A stretch of 64,000 nt of DNA from G965207335 sp965207335 (GCA_965207335.1 OZ242267.1:1550001-1614000); one strand, 5' to 3'; numbered from the stretch's first letter, positions 10,201 through 19,110 are shown. The notes: generated from the sequence alone by a model not told the origin. A program made the numbers and translations.

Positions 10201-13200
10201 TAATAATATCAACGATGCCCCAACATTTACTAGTAGCCCAATATTATCTGCTACTCAAAATATGGCATATACTTATACTGCCACAGCTACAGATATTGAT
10301 ACAAACGATGTCTTAACACTAAGTATTGCTAGTAGCACTCAAAGTGGCTGGTTAAGTTTTAATACCACAACAGGTGTTTTATCAGGCACACCTGATAATA
10401 GCGATGTTGGCACTGTTAATGTCACTATTACTGTTGCCGATACAGCTGGTGCAACCGATACTCAAATATTTACTATTGATGCTACTAATACTAACGATGC
10501 CCCAACATTTACTAGTAGCCCAATATTATCTGCTACTCAAAATATGGCATATACTTATACTGCCACAGCTACAGATATTGATACAAACGATGTCTTAACA
10601 CTAAGTATTGCTAGTAGCACTCAAAGTGGCTGGTTAAGTTTTAATACCACAACAGGTGTTTTATCAGGCACACCTACTAATAGCGATGTTGGCACTGTTA
10701 ATGTCACTATTACTGTTGCCGATACAGCTGGTGCAACCGATACTCAAATATTTACTATTGATGCTACTAATACTAACGATGCTCCAACATTTACTAGTAG
10801 CCCAATATTATCTGCTACTCAAAATATGGCATATACTTATACTGCCACAGCTACAGATATTGATACAAACGATGTCTTAACACTAAGTATTGCTAGTAGC
10901 ACTCAAAGTGGCTGGTTAAGTTTTAATACCACAACAGGTGTTTTATCAGGCACACCTACTAATAGCGATGTTGGCACTGTTAATGTCACTATTACTGTTG
11001 CCGATACAGCTGGTGCAACCGATACTCAAATATTTACTATTGATGCTACTAATACTAACGATGCCCCAACATTTACTAGTAGCCCAATATTATCTGCTAC
11101 TCAAAATATGGCATATACTTATACTGCCACAGCTACAGATATTGATACAAACGATGTCTTAACACTAAGTATTGCTAGTAGCACTCAAAGTGGCTGGTTA
11201 AGTTTTAATACCACAACAGGTGTTTTATCAGGCACACCTACTAATAGCGATGTTGGCACTGTTAATGTCACTATTACTGTTGCCGATACAGCTGGTGCAA
11301 CCGATACTCAAATATTTACTATTGATGCTACTAATACTAACGATGCCCCAACATTTACTAGTAGCCCAATATTATCTGCTACTCAAAATATGGCATATAC
11401 TTATACTGCCACAGCTACAGATATTGATACAAACGATGTCTTAACACTAAGTATTGCTAGTAGCACTCAAAGTGGCTGGTTAAGTTTTAATACCACAACA
11501 GGTGTTTTATCAGGCACACCTACTAATAGCGATGTTGGCACTGTTAATGTCACTATTACTGTTGCCGATACAGCTGGTGCAACCGATACTCAAATATTTA
11601 CTATTGATGCTACTAATACTAACGATGCCCCAACATTTACTAGTAGCCCAATATTATCTGCTACTCAAAATATGGCATATACTTATACTGCCACAGCTAC
11701 AGACATTGATACAAACGATGTCTTAACACTAAGTATTGCTAGTAGCACTCAAAGTGGCTGGTTAAGTTTTAATACCACAACAGGTGTTTTATCAGGCACA
11801 CCTACTAATAGCGATGTTGGCACTGTTAATGTCACTATTACTGTTGCCGATACAGCTGGTGCAACCGATACTCAAATATTTACTATTGATGCTACTAATA
11901 CTAACGATGCTCCAACATTTACTAGTAGCCCAATATTATCTGCTACTCAAAATATGGCATATACTTATACTGCCACAGCTACAGACATTGATACAAACGA
12001 TGTCTTAACACTAAGTATTGCTAGTAGCACTCAAAGTGGCTGGTTGAGCTTTGCTACCACAACAGGTGTTTTATCAGGCACACCTGATAATAACGATGTT
12101 GGCACTGTTAATGTCACTATTACTGTTACCGATACAGCTGGTGCAATTGATACTCAAATATTTACTATTACTGTTAATAATATCAACGATACTCCAACAG
12201 GTACACTAACTATATCAGGTAGTATTACCCAAGGACAAACTTTAACTGCTACCAATAACATAATAGATATAGACGGCTTAGGTACTTTTAATTACCAATG
12301 GAATAGAGGAAGCTCTGCTATTATTGGTGCAAATGCCAGCACCTATTTATTAGTACAAGCTGATGTTGGTAATATGATTGTTGTGGGTGCAACTTATACT
12401 GACGGTCAAGGAACAGTAGAAACTGTAACTAGTACTTTAACTGGTATTATTATTGAAGCCTCCGCTTCTGCTACACTTTCACAATTTATTAATAATGGAA
12501 CTGATACCTTATCGGCAGATAATCGTTCTACAACATTTACTATAATTTTAAAAAATGAGTTTACTACACTACTGACTTCTAGTAGCACAACGCTAGGTTT
12601 TAATATATCTGGTGTTAATAATGGTACATTTATTATACAACAAACAACTAGTAGCACCATTTATGCTACTTATACTCTAAATAATTTTGGAATTGGTATA
12701 ACTGATATTGCACTGCTTATTAATGGAGCTACAATTACTAGTAGAATTATAACTATAGTAGGTTTAGCGACAAATACTACATCAATAGTTAATTCTAATA
12801 ATGCACAAAGCATAACAGCAGGAACATCAATTACATATACTATAAAATTATTAGATAGTCTTAATAATGCAGTAATTATTAATAACTCTGATGCTATAGG
12901 AGATACTATTAGTTCATCTTGGATAGTAGTGACTGCTAGTAGTATAGCAACAGCAACTTATGAATCAACGACTACTATAGGAGTAGAATCTAATTTACAA
13001 GTTATTTTAAATGGAGTTAGTATAAGTATAGCAAATTTAACGATTAGTGCAGATGCGGTATCAAATGATAGATCAATAATAAATCCTAATAATATGGTTA
13101 CTATAATTGCCGGCAATAGTATAAAGTTCTCAATACAGGCAAAAGATAAAGTAGGTGCTCCAGTTAATATAGTAAGCACTAACACTATGGCAAGCGGTAA

Positions 13201-15148
13201 TATTATTATGGGTTCATCTTGGGCAACTAATACTGTGGTAAGTAATGTAGTTACTGCTACATACTCATCTAATAAAGCAGGCACAGAAACAGCACTTATT
13301 GTAGAAATAAATGGTGAAACTATTAATATACCAACGGTAGCTGTACTAGCAGCTAGTGTTAATATTGCTAGTTCAACTATTAGTGCTAACCCTATATTAG
13401 CTGCAATAACAATAGACGACACAGCAACATTTACTATTACATTTAGGGATAGGTTTGGTAATATAGTAAATAATTATGATGAAATAACAGTAATAACAGC
13501 AAATCTTTTACAAAATTTTGCCACTATAACCTTATCTGAGATAGGCAATAATATGGCAACATTTACTTATACAGTAAATAATATAGGCATAGGCACTGAT
13601 GAAATTGGTTTTTATGCTGACGATAAATTAATAAGTTCAGCTAGTGTTAATATTAGTGTTAGTTCAGGTGTTGCAAGCGATACTAATGGCATACTTACTA
13701 TATCTACTAATACTATTGTTGCCAATGGCAATACTATAATAGCAACTGTTACAGTCAAAGATAATAATGGCAACCTAAGTGATGTTTCTGGTATACCAAA
13801 TATTATATCAAGTAGCACTAGCACTAGCATAACAGACATAACTATGGTTAGCACAGGAATTTATATTGCAAATATAAGTAGCTTAAAAGCAGAAGTAGTT
13901 ACTATTAGTGCCTCATTTACAGACACTACCCAAAGTATTACCTTTACCCCAGATGTTGCAAGCGATACTAATGGCATACTTACTATATCTACTAATACTA
14001 TTGTTGCCAATGGCAATACTATAATAGCAACTGTTACAGTCAAAGATAATAATGGCAACCTAAGTGATGTTTCTGGTATACCAAATATTATATCAAGTAG
14101 CACTAGCACTAGCATAATAGACATAACTAGGGTTAGCACAGGAATTTATACTGCAAATATAAGTAGCTTAAAAGCAGAAGTAGTTACTATTAGTGCCTCA
14201 TTTACAGACACTACCCAAAGTATTACCTTTACCCCAGATGTTGCAAGCGATACTAATGGAGTTCTTGATATATCTACTAATACTATTGTTGCCAATGGCA
14301 ATACTATAATAGCAACTGTTACAGTCAAAGATAATAATGGCAACCTAAGTGATGTTTCTGGCATACCAAATATTATATCAAGTAGCACTAGCACTAGCAT
14401 AACAGACATAACTATGGTTAGCACAGGAACTTATATTGCAAATATAAGTAGCTTAAAAGCAGAAGTAGTTACTATTAGTGCCTCATTTACAAATAATCCT
14501 CAAAGTATTACCTTTATACCAGCTATGCCAAATGCTCCAACGGCAACAGCACTAAGTAGTACCACAATAAGTATATCATGGGCTACTAATACAGCTGGAG
14601 TAGGGCATTATATTCTTTATAGTGCTACACAAAGTAATTACAACCAACTTGCCAGTGGAACAATTATTTTAAACTATGATAATATAAACCTAAGTCCAAG
14701 CACAACTTATAGTTATCGCATACAACATTGTATAAATAATGATATTAATACCTGTTCTGCTTCTTCTGCTATAAGAATGGCAACTACAAAAGCAACATTT
14801 AGCTTAGATGTTGATAATAATGGCATAACAGATGCTAATGATGGATTATTAATATTACGCTTTTTAGCAGGGGCATCTAATGCAAACTTAGTATATAATT
14901 TAGTAGATGCTGCTAGTACAACTAGAAATGCAACGAAGATAAAAACATATCTAATAAATGCCATTACTATATTAGATGTTGATAATAATGGTATAGCAGA
15001 TGCTGCAACGGATGGATTTTTAATAATTCGTTATTTAACTGATGCATCAGGCGAACAATTAATAACTGAGGTAATAGGTGCTAGTGCAACTAGAAAAACA
15101 GCAACAGAAATTATATACTACCTAAACCAGTTTAGAAGTGCAGATTGA
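4244..15148 (+). CDS. Giant secreted cadherin/Ig-repeat protein with FN3 and dockerin-like C-terminus
   Basis: 3634 residues with a Sec signal peptide (cleavage likely after Ala22, LYA-Q). Domains in order: about 25 dystroglycan-type cadherin-like (CADG/He_PIG) repeats, in two sequence types, at roughly 120-946 and 1149-2649; one tandem-95/VCBS-like domain (VDEDSGTNTISVLDNDSD) and an Ig-like domain at 947-1148; a second such Ig domain at about 2650-2735; three Big-1/invasin-like domains to about 3140; three 95-residue near-identical repeats at 3143-3427; an FN3 domain at about 3428-3516; and a C-terminal pair of EF-hand/dockerin-like units (LDVDNNGITDANDGLLILRF, then DVDNNGIADAATDGFLIIRY). 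DxDxDG-type loops suggest calcium binding. No sortase signal or RTX nonapeptides are seen. The domain content suggests a secreted or surface adhesin; ligand and export route are unknown. It is monocistronic by its promoter and the convergent neighbour. Confidence 0.85.
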   Translation: MLKTIKILLTFLFLSISSILYAQSLSIASSSTISANTVATSTIIFSADIEPISVINQGSITLSGGTAQASTTASNTITVVYAVSPSSTYIVTIPASIVFSTSSATPSDAGTITFTTNRAPTFTSTAITSVNEDVLYTYTATATDDDGDSLTLAAATLPSWLTFTTTTGVLSGTPANSDVGSVNVTLTVTDGTVFATQSFTITVTNTNDVPTFTSTAITSVNEDVLYTYTATATDDDGDSLTLAAATLPSWLSFTTTTGVLSGTPANSDVGSVNVTLTVTDGTVFATQSFTITVTNTNDAPTFTSTAITSVNEDVLYTYTATATDDDGDSLTLAAATLPSWLSFTTTTGVLSGTPANSDVGSVNVTLTVTDGTVFATQSFTITVTNTNDAPTFTSTAITSVNEDVLYTYTATATDDDGDSLTLAAATGVLSGTPATMLAKLLCNRWHSTFTNTTTGVLSGTPANQAHDVGSVNVTLTVTDGTVFATQSFTIVVTNTNDVPTFTSTAITSVNEDVLYTYTATATDDDGDSLTLAAATLPSWLTFTTTTGVLSGTPANSDVGSVNITLTVTDGTVFATQSFTIVVTNTNDAPTFTSSPILSATQNMAYTYTATATDIDTNDVLTLSIASSTQSGWLSFNTTTGVLSGTPANSDVGSVNITLTVTDGTVFATQSFTIVVTNINDAPTFTSTAITSVNEDVLYTYTATATDDDGDSLTLAAATLPSWLTFTTTTGVLSGTPANSDVGSVNITLTVTDGTVFATQSFTIVVTNTNDAPTFTSTAITSVNEDVLYTYTATATDDDGDSLTLAAATLPSWLTFTTTTGVLSGTPANSDVGSVNVTLTVTDGTVFATQSFTITVTNTNDAPTFTSTAITSVNEDVLYTYTATATDDDGDSLTLAAATLPSWLSFTTTTGVLSGTPANNDVGSVNVTLTVTDGTVFATQSFTIIVTNTNDTPFGVADIISVDEDSGTNTISVLDNDSDPDLDTLSITNLVVGNSNITAVVSGTVIAFSPANNFNGSATLTYTPNDGFIDGNITTVTITVNNVDDIGVLTFNTPNAATQGIELLVTVSDIDGADDGEDGIVFVWTRSDGTEVRNVLKNAGIIDDGYTPTQEDVSYTLIVTISYTDDTEIFYSTGIIFATSSIVVNINDAPTFTSSPILSATQNMAYTYTVTATDIDTNDVLTLSIASSTQSGWLSFNTTTGVLSGTPTNSDVGSVDVTITVADTAGATDTQIFTIDATNTNDAPTFTSSPILSATQNMAYTYTATATDIDTNDVLTLSIASSTQSGWLSFNTTTGVLSGTPTNSDVGTVNVTITVADTAGAIDTQIFTITVNNINDAPTFTSSPILSATQNMAYTYTATATDIDTNDVLTLSIASSTQSGWLSFNTTTGVLSGTPTNSDVGTVNVTITVTAGAIDTQIFTITVNNINDAPTFTSSPILSATQNMAYTYTATATDIDTNDVLTLSIASSTQSGWLSFNTTTGVLSGTPTNSDVGTVNVTITVADTAGATDTQIFTIDATNTNDAPTFTSSPILSATQNMAYTYTATATDIDTNDVLTLSIASSTQSGWLSFNTTTGVLSGTPTNSDVGTVNVTITVADTAGATDTQIFTIDATNTNDAPTFTSSPILSATQNMAYTYTATATDIDTNDVLTLSIASSTQSGWLSFNTTTGVLSGTPTNSDVGTVNVTITVADTAGATDTQIFTIDATNTNDAPTFTSSPILSATQNMAYTYTATATDIDTNDVLTLSIASSTQSGWLSFNTTTGVLSGTPTNSDVGTVNVTITVADTAGATDTQIFTIDATNTNDAPTFTSSPILSATQNMAYTYTATATDIDTNDVLTLSIASSTQSGWLSFATTTGVLSGTPTNSDVGTVNVTITVADTAGAIDTQIFTITVNNINDAPTFTSSPILSATQNMAYTYTATATDIDTNDVLTLSIASSTQSGWLSFNTTTGVLSGTPTNSDVGTVNVTITVADTAGAIDTQIFTITVNNINDAPTFTSSPILSATQNMAYTYTATATDIDTNDVLTLSIASSTQSGWLSFNTTTGVLSGTPDNSDVGTVNVTITVADTAGATDTQIFTIDATNTNDAPTFTSSPILSATQNMAYTYTATATDIDTNDVLTLSIASSTQSGWLSFNTTTGVLSGTPTNSDVGTVNVTITVADTAGATDTQIFTIDATNTNDAPTFTSSPILSATQNMAYTYTATATDIDTNDVLTLSIASSTQSGWLSFNTTTGVLSGTPTNSDVGTVNVTITVADTAGATDTQIFTIDATNTNDAPTFTSSPILSATQNMAYTYTATATDIDTNDVLTLSIASSTQSGWLSFNTTTGVLSGTPTNSDVGTVNVTITVADTAGATDTQIFTIDATNTNDAPTFTSSPILSATQNMAYTYTATATDIDTNDVLTLSIASSTQSGWLSFNTTTGVLSGTPTNSDVGTVNVTITVADTAGATDTQIFTIDATNTNDAPTFTSSPILSATQNMAYTYTATATDIDTNDVLTLSIASSTQSGWLSFNTTTGVLSGTPTNSDVGTVNVTITVADTAGATDTQIFTIDATNTNDAPTFTSSPILSATQNMAYTYTATATDIDTNDVLTLSIASSTQSGWLSFATTTGVLSGTPDNNDVGTVNVTITVTDTAGAIDTQIFTITVNNINDTPTGTLTISGSITQGQTLTATNNIIDIDGLGTFNYQWNRGSSAIIGANASTYLLVQADVGNMIVVGATYTDGQGTVETVTSTLTGIIIEASASATLSQFINNGTDTLSADNRSTTFTIILKNEFTTLLTSSSTTLGFNISGVNNGTFIIQQTTSSTIYATYTLNNFGIGITDIALLINGATITSRIITIVGLATNTTSIVNSNNAQSITAGTSITYTIKLLDSLNNAVIINNSDAIGDTISSSWIVVTASSIATATYESTTTIGVESNLQVILNGVSISIANLTISADAVSNDRSIINPNNMVTIIAGNSIKFSIQAKDKVGAPVNIVSTNTMASGNIIMGSSWATNTVVSNVVTATYSSNKAGTETALIVEINGETINIPTVAVLAASVNIASSTISANPILAAITIDDTATFTITFRDRFGNIVNNYDEITVITANLLQNFATITLSEIGNNMATFTYTVNNIGIGTDEIGFYADDKLISSASVNISVSSGVASDTNGILTISTNTIVANGNTIIATVTVKDNNGNLSDVSGIPNIISSSTSTSITDITMVSTGIYIANISSLKAEVVTISASFTDTTQSITFTPDVASDTNGILTISTNTIVANGNTIIATVTVKDNNGNLSDVSGIPNIISSSTSTSIIDITRVSTGIYTANISSLKAEVVTISASFTDTTQSITFTPDVASDTNGVLDISTNTIVANGNTIIATVTVKDNNGNLSDVSGIPNIISSSTSTSITDITMVSTGTYIANISSLKAEVVTISASFTNNPQSITFIPAMPNAPTATALSSTTISISWATNTAGVGHYILYSATQSNYNQLASGTIILNYDNINLSPSTTYSYRIQHCINNDINTCSASSAIRMATTKATFSLDVDNNGITDANDGLLILRFLAGASNANLVYNLVDAASTTRNATKIKTYLINAITILDVDNNGIADAATDGFLIIRYLTDASGEQLITEVIGASATRKTATEIIYYLNQFRSAD
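4602..7082 (+). repeat. 270-bp tandem repeats, type I CADG units (8 copies, one type II unit interposed)
   Basis: Copies begin with the codons for PTFTSTAITSVNED near 4602, 4872, 5142, 5412, 5739, 6288, 6558 and 6828. Most are spaced exactly 270 bp (90 residues) and differ by only a few bases. A type II unit sits at about 6009-6287. The copy at 5412-5738 is 57 bp longer and rearranged. In-frame expansion of a CADG domain by duplication. Confidence 0.9.
7687..12190 (+). repeat. 282-bp tandem repeats, type II CADG units (16 copies)
   Basis: Sixteen near-identical 94-codon units encode PTFTSSPILSATQNMAYTYT and so on. They start near 7689, 7971, 8253, 8529, then every 282 bp to 11913; the third is 6 bp shorter (two codons lost). 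Two linker subtypes alternate irregularly (ending DATNTNDAP or ITVNNINDAP). Units 8 and 16 share the same private variants (SFATT, GAC in ATDIDT), pointing to block duplication. Confidence 0.93.
13670..14524 (+). repeat. Three 285-bp tandem repeats in the giant gene
   Basis: Copies at 13670-13954, 13955-14239 and 14240-14524, each encoding 95 residues beginning VASDTNG and containing TIIATVTVKDNNGNLSDVSG. The copies are almost identical. The fold looks Ig/Big-1-like (beta-rich, VTVKDNNGN core). Confidence 0.9.
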
Positions 15149-15274
15149 TAACTTTAAAAACAGAAATATTTTGAAGTAAACAATATTAAATACTACTTCA
15201 TTAATATATAAGGTTGGTGGTATGGGTAAAATATTAGTTAATGATAAAACAATGACTTAATTATTTATCCATAA

Positions 15275-15372
15275 AAAAACTTATTAAATCATTGTATAAA
15301 GATTATTTATTTATACAAAAAATATCATAGTTAGGAATGTTACTACTCACATAAATACCTTTATGCAGTAAT
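15275..15372 (+). repeat. Intergenic repeat family R1, copy a
   Basis: About 100 bp between the convergent giant gene and fba. It starts AACTTATTAAATCATTGTAT and ends ACATAAATACCTTTATGCAG. Diverged copies of the same arrangement occur at 22312-22380, 30250-30342 (minus), 31921-32022 (minus) and 41646-41738. No ORF is present. The rest of 15149-15394 shows nothing I recognise. Confidence 0.6.
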
Positions 15373-15394
15373 ATTAATGTGTTAAAGATTATAC

Positions 15395-16456
15395 TTATTT
15401 TATTTTTGCATTTAATTCACCAGAAAGGTATCTTTTAGCCATATTTCCTAATGAGGTTATTTTAATTTTACTAGCATTACCAGCAGAACCAAAATCTTCA
15501 AATCTTGCCATACAAATACCCATCATACCTTTGGTAGATTCTTTTAAGAATTTTCGTGGGTCAAAATTAGACGGGTTATCTATTAGATGCTTACGAACAG
15601 CACCAGTTGATGCCATTCTTAGGTCAGTATCAATATTTATTTTACGCACACCATGCTTAATTCCCTCTTGTATTTCAGCAACTGGTACACCATAAGTTTG
15701 CCCCATATCTCCTCCGTGATTATTAATAATATCTAACCATTCTTGGGGTACAGATGATGAGCCGTGCATAACAAGATGAGTATTAGGAATACGAGCATGT
15801 ATTTCTTTTATTCTATCAATACGCAAAATATCACCCTCTGGCTTCTTAGAAAATTTATAAGCACCATGACTTGTGCCAATAGCTATTGCTAAGGCATCAA
15901 CATTTGTTTGTTTAACAAAATCAGCTGCTTCTTCAACATCTGTTAGTAGCATATCTATATTTAGCTTATCTTCAGACCCGTGTCCATCTTCTTCGCCCAT
16001 CATACCAGTCTCAAGCGAGCCTAAACAGCCAAGTTCACCCTCAACAGATACGCCACCAGAATGAGCCATAGCTACTACTTGTTTGGTAACATTTACATTG
16101 TACTCATAACTAGCAGGAGTTTTCATGTCGCTTTTTAACGAGCCATCCATCATTACCGAAGAAAATCCAGATTGAATAGAACGCAAACAAACCGCAGGTT
16201 CAGAACCATGATCTTGATGCATTACTACTGGAATATGAGGATACATTTCAATAGCGGCTATAATTAAGTGGCGTAAAAATGGCTCACCTGCATAACTCCT
16301 TGCACCAGCTGAGCCTTGCATAATAACAGGGCTATCCACTTTATCAGCTGCCTGCATAATTGCATGGACTTGCTCCATATTATTAACATTAAATGCTGGC
16401 ATACCATAATTATATTCAGCAGCATGGTCTAGTAGTTGTCTCATTGAAATTAACAT
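15395..16456 (-). CDS. fba: Class II fructose-bisphosphate aldolase (CbbA type)
   Basis: 353 residues. Zinc-dependent aldolase that condenses DHAP with GAP in gluconeogenesis and the Calvin cycle, and can also make sedoheptulose bisphosphate. Visible signatures are MPAFNVNNMEQVHAIMQAA, the metal-binding VVMHQDHGSE, the GELG motif, HGSSSVPQEW and KINIDTDLR. It resembles the long CbbA subtype found in autotrophs. The start has a strong AAGGAG six bases upstream. Last gene of the tkt-gap-pgk-pyk-fba operon; 37 bp separate it from pyk. Confidence 0.96.
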   Translation of the reverse strand: MLISMRQLLDHAAEYNYGMPAFNVNNMEQVHAIMQAADKVDSPVIMQGSAGARSYAGEPFLRHLIIAAIEMYPHIPVVMHQDHGSEPAVCLRSIQSGFSSVMMDGSLKSDMKTPASYEYNVNVTKQVVAMAHSGGVSVEGELGCLGSLETGMMGEEDGHGSEDKLNIDMLLTDVEEAADFVKQTNVDALAIAIGTSHGAYKFSKKPEGDILRIDRIKEIHARIPNTHLVMHGSSSVPQEWLDIINNHGGDMGQTYGVPVAEIQEGIKHGVRKINIDTDLRMASTGAVRKHLIDNPSNFDPRKFLKESTKGMMGICMARFEDFGSAGNASKIKITSLGNMAKRYLSGELNAKIK

Positions 16457-16493
16457 ATTATTCTCCTTTATTATATTTATTAAAACCTTAATA

Positions 16494-17957
16494 CTAACAG
16501 TTAGTATTAATAATCTTCATTAAATTTGTCCCACCAATATCTCCTTTGTACATACCTTTTGTTAAAATAACTAAATCATTATTACTAATAATACCTTTAT
16601 CTTTTAATTTTTTTACTGCATTTTTATCTATTTCATTCCAATCTCCGTATTGTGATAGATAACAAGGATAAACACCTCTATATAAAGTAACTTTTTCCAG
16701 TGTTTTTTCTTTGTCTGACATAGCAAATATCGCTATATTAGAGCTAATTCTAGACATCAATAGTGTTGTTTTACCAGTCCCTGTAAGAGCAACTATTATT
16801 TTTGCTCCTATATGGTTGCCAGCATACATAGCGCTCATAGCTATTGACTCATCTATATATTTAAAACTAGTATTTAAACGATGGTGTGATTTTTTAGCTA
16901 TGGGATTTTTTTCTGCTTCTAGACAGACATCATGTATTACCTTTACAGCATTTACTGGAAAATTACCAGATGCTGTTTCTGCTGATAGCATTATTGCATC
17001 TGTGCCATCTAACACAGCATTAGCAATATCAAAAACCTCAGCTCTAGTTGGTACAGGAGAGTTAATCATAGAATCTAACATTTGAGTTGCAGTAATAACT
17101 ACTTTGTCATTTTCTCTGGCTAATTTTATTAAGCGTTTTTGTTGGGCAGGCAGCATAGGGTCGCCAATTTCAACACCTAAATCACCTCTGGCTACCATAA
17201 TTCCTGCCGATTCTAATATAATATCTTTAATAACATCTTCTTCTAAGGCTTCTATGCGTTCTATTTTTGCAATAATTTCGGCATCAGAACCAGATTCTTT
17301 TAATAATTTTTTAACCTCTCTTATGTCATCGCCACTACTAGTAAAAGATAAGGCTACATAATTAGCTTTTGCTTTGGCGACTGTTAAAATATCTTGTTTA
17401 TCTTTTTTTGTTAGTGCTTTAGCAGACAACCCTCCGCCTAATAAATTAATACCTTTTTTGTCTAATAAAACTCCAGCTTGTCTAACAATACAATGTATTT
17501 CATTATTATTAATATCGCTTACTTCTAATTTTATTTTGCCATCATCTAATAATAAAATACTGCCAATATTTACATCTTTAGGTAACAATTTATAACTTAA
17601 GCCAACTCGCTCTTTATTACCATTGTTAATATCAAAATCAACATCTAGGATAAATTTATCGTCTAAGTCAAGGCTGACTTTTTTGTCAATAAATGAGCCT
17701 ATACGAATTTTTGGACCTTGTAAGTCCATTAAAACACCTATGTAAATACCTTTTCTATTTGAGTATTTTTTAACAGCGGCTACTCTAGCTAAATGCTCAT
17801 CTTTATTACCATGAGAAAAGTTAATTCTAACAACATTAGCACCAGCATCCAATATACCCTCTAACACACCATCTTTATCGGTGGCAGGTCCTAGTGTTGT
17901 AACAATTTTTGTTCGTCTTAAGATATTATTTCCTTGTTCGTTGTGCAAGAATTTCAA
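16494..17957 (-). CDS. pyk: Pyruvate kinase
   Basis: 487 residues. Converts PEP and ADP to pyruvate and ATP. Family motifs: LRRTKIVTTLGPATD at the N-terminus, VRINFSHG, MDLQGPKIRIG, the active-site IIAKIERIEALE, MVARGDLGVEIG and TQMLDSM, ending with the C-terminal allosteric domain. The only usable ATG (17957) lies 32 bp inside the end of pgk, giving about 13 residues before the conserved LRRTKIV start, so the two genes are probably translationally coupled. Its place in an operon with Calvin-cycle enzymes is typical of autotrophic gammaproteobacteria. Confidence 0.96.
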   Translation of the reverse strand: MKFLHNEQGNNILRRTKIVTTLGPATDKDGVLEGILDAGANVVRINFSHGNKDEHLARVAAVKKYSNRKGIYIGVLMDLQGPKIRIGSFIDKKVSLDLDDKFILDVDFDINNGNKERVGLSYKLLPKDVNIGSILLLDDGKIKLEVSDINNNEIHCIVRQAGVLLDKKGINLLGGGLSAKALTKKDKQDILTVAKAKANYVALSFTSSGDDIREVKKLLKESGSDAEIIAKIERIEALEEDVIKDIILESAGIMVARGDLGVEIGDPMLPAQQKRLIKLARENDKVVITATQMLDSMINSPVPTRAEVFDIANAVLDGTDAIMLSAETASGNFPVNAVKVIHDVCLEAEKNPIAKKSHHRLNTSFKYIDESIAMSAMYAGNHIGAKIIVALTGTGKTTLLMSRISSNIAIFAMSDKEKTLEKVTLYRGVYPCYLSQYGDWNEIDKNAVKKLKDKGIISNNDLVILTKGMYKGDIGGTNLMKIINTNC

Positions 17958-19092
17958 TAGCTGGTAATGTCTTGCCTCCTAAAAACTCTAAAAAAGCACC
18001 ACCACCTGTTGAAATATAAGATATTTTATCTGCAATATTATATTTATAAACCGCAGCTAAAGTATCACCACCACCTGCTATTGAAAAGGCATTAGAGTTA
18101 GCAATTGCCATAGATAATATCTGAGTACCTTTGGAAAATTGCTCAAATTCAAATACACCAACAGGTCCATTCCATATAATTGTGCCAGCATCTTTTATAA
18201 TAGCGGCTAATTCGTTAGCAGACTGAACACCAATATCAAAAATCATATCATCGTTATCAATAGCGTCTGTACTTTTTGTTTCTGCTAAGGCTGACTCAGA
18301 AAACTCTTTGGCACAAACTACATCTTTTGGAATTGGAATATCACAATCCTTCATTAAATTTTTTGCTGTTATTACTAAGTCTTTTTCGTATAATGACTTT
18401 CCAATGTTATTACCTTGTGCCGCTATAAAAGTATTAGCAATACCACCGCCAACAATCAATTTATCTACAATTTTAGATAATGATCTTAATATTGTTAATT
18501 TACTTGATACCTTAGAGCCACCAATAATAGCAACCATTGGCCTAGCAGGATTATCAAGCGCACTAGATAGTGCTTTCAATTCGCTTGACAACAATAAACC
18601 AGCACAGGCAATTGGTGCATATTTTGCAACCCCATAAGTAGAAGCTTGTATTCTGTGTGCTGTGCCAAAGGCATCCATAACAAAAATATCACATAAATTT
18701 GCCATTTTTTTTGCCAAGGTGTCATCATTTTCTTGTTCGCCAATATTAAAACGCACATTTTCACACAGGACTACTTCGCCAACTTCTAGTTTTATGCCAT
18801 TTAACCAATCTTTTTCTAATCTAACTGTACTATTTAATAACTCGCTTAAACGATTAGCAACAACTTGCATGGAAAATTGTTTATCATACTTACCCTCAGT
18901 AGGACGACCTAAATGTGACATAATTATAACTTTAGCACCTTTTGCTAATGCCATCTCAATAGTAGGAAGTGATGCTTTAATTCTTTTATCGTTAGTAATA
19001 GCACCATTTTTATTAATTGGAACATTTAAGTCTTGACGAATTAAAACTCGTTTTCCTTGCATATTTAAATCATATAAATTAACTATTGTCAT
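17926..19092 (-). CDS. pgk: Phosphoglycerate kinase
   Basis: 388 residues, monomeric bacterial PGK. Interconverts 3-phosphoglycerate and 1,3-bisphosphoglycerate. It shows the substrate-binding KRVLIRQDLNVPI and SHLGRP motifs at the N-terminus, ENVRFNIGE, the nucleotide-binding IIGGSKVSSKL, and GGGDTLAA plus STGGGAFLEFLGG at the C-terminus. Nineteen bp downstream of gap; its end overlaps pyk by 32 bp. All catalytic landmarks are present. Confidence 0.97.
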   Translation of the reverse strand: MTIVNLYDLNMQGKRVLIRQDLNVPINKNGAITNDKRIKASLPTIEMALAKGAKVIIMSHLGRPTEGKYDKQFSMQVVANRLSELLNSTVRLEKDWLNGIKLEVGEVVLCENVRFNIGEQENDDTLAKKMANLCDIFVMDAFGTAHRIQASTYGVAKYAPIACAGLLLSSELKALSSALDNPARPMVAIIGGSKVSSKLTILRSLSKIVDKLIVGGGIANTFIAAQGNNIGKSLYEKDLVITAKNLMKDCDIPIPKDVVCAKEFSESALAETKSTDAIDNDDMIFDIGVQSANELAAIIKDAGTIIWNGPVGVFEFEQFSKGTQILSMAIANSNAFSIAGGGDTLAAVYKYNIADKISYISTGGGAFLEFLGGKTLPAIEILAQRTRK

Positions 19093-19110
19093 AGTATTTA
19101 ATTATTATTA

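Noticed and set aside
7842..12008. Fifteen 72-79-residue ORFs in a second frame of the giant gene
   Set aside because: Alternate-frame readings of the 282-bp repeat; identical because the DNA is repeated. The main frame has signal peptide and domains.
12406..14964. Antisense ORFs up to 154 residues under the giant gene
   Set aside because: Hydrophobic low-complexity shadows of Thr/Ser/Ile-rich codons on the sense strand, no start signals.
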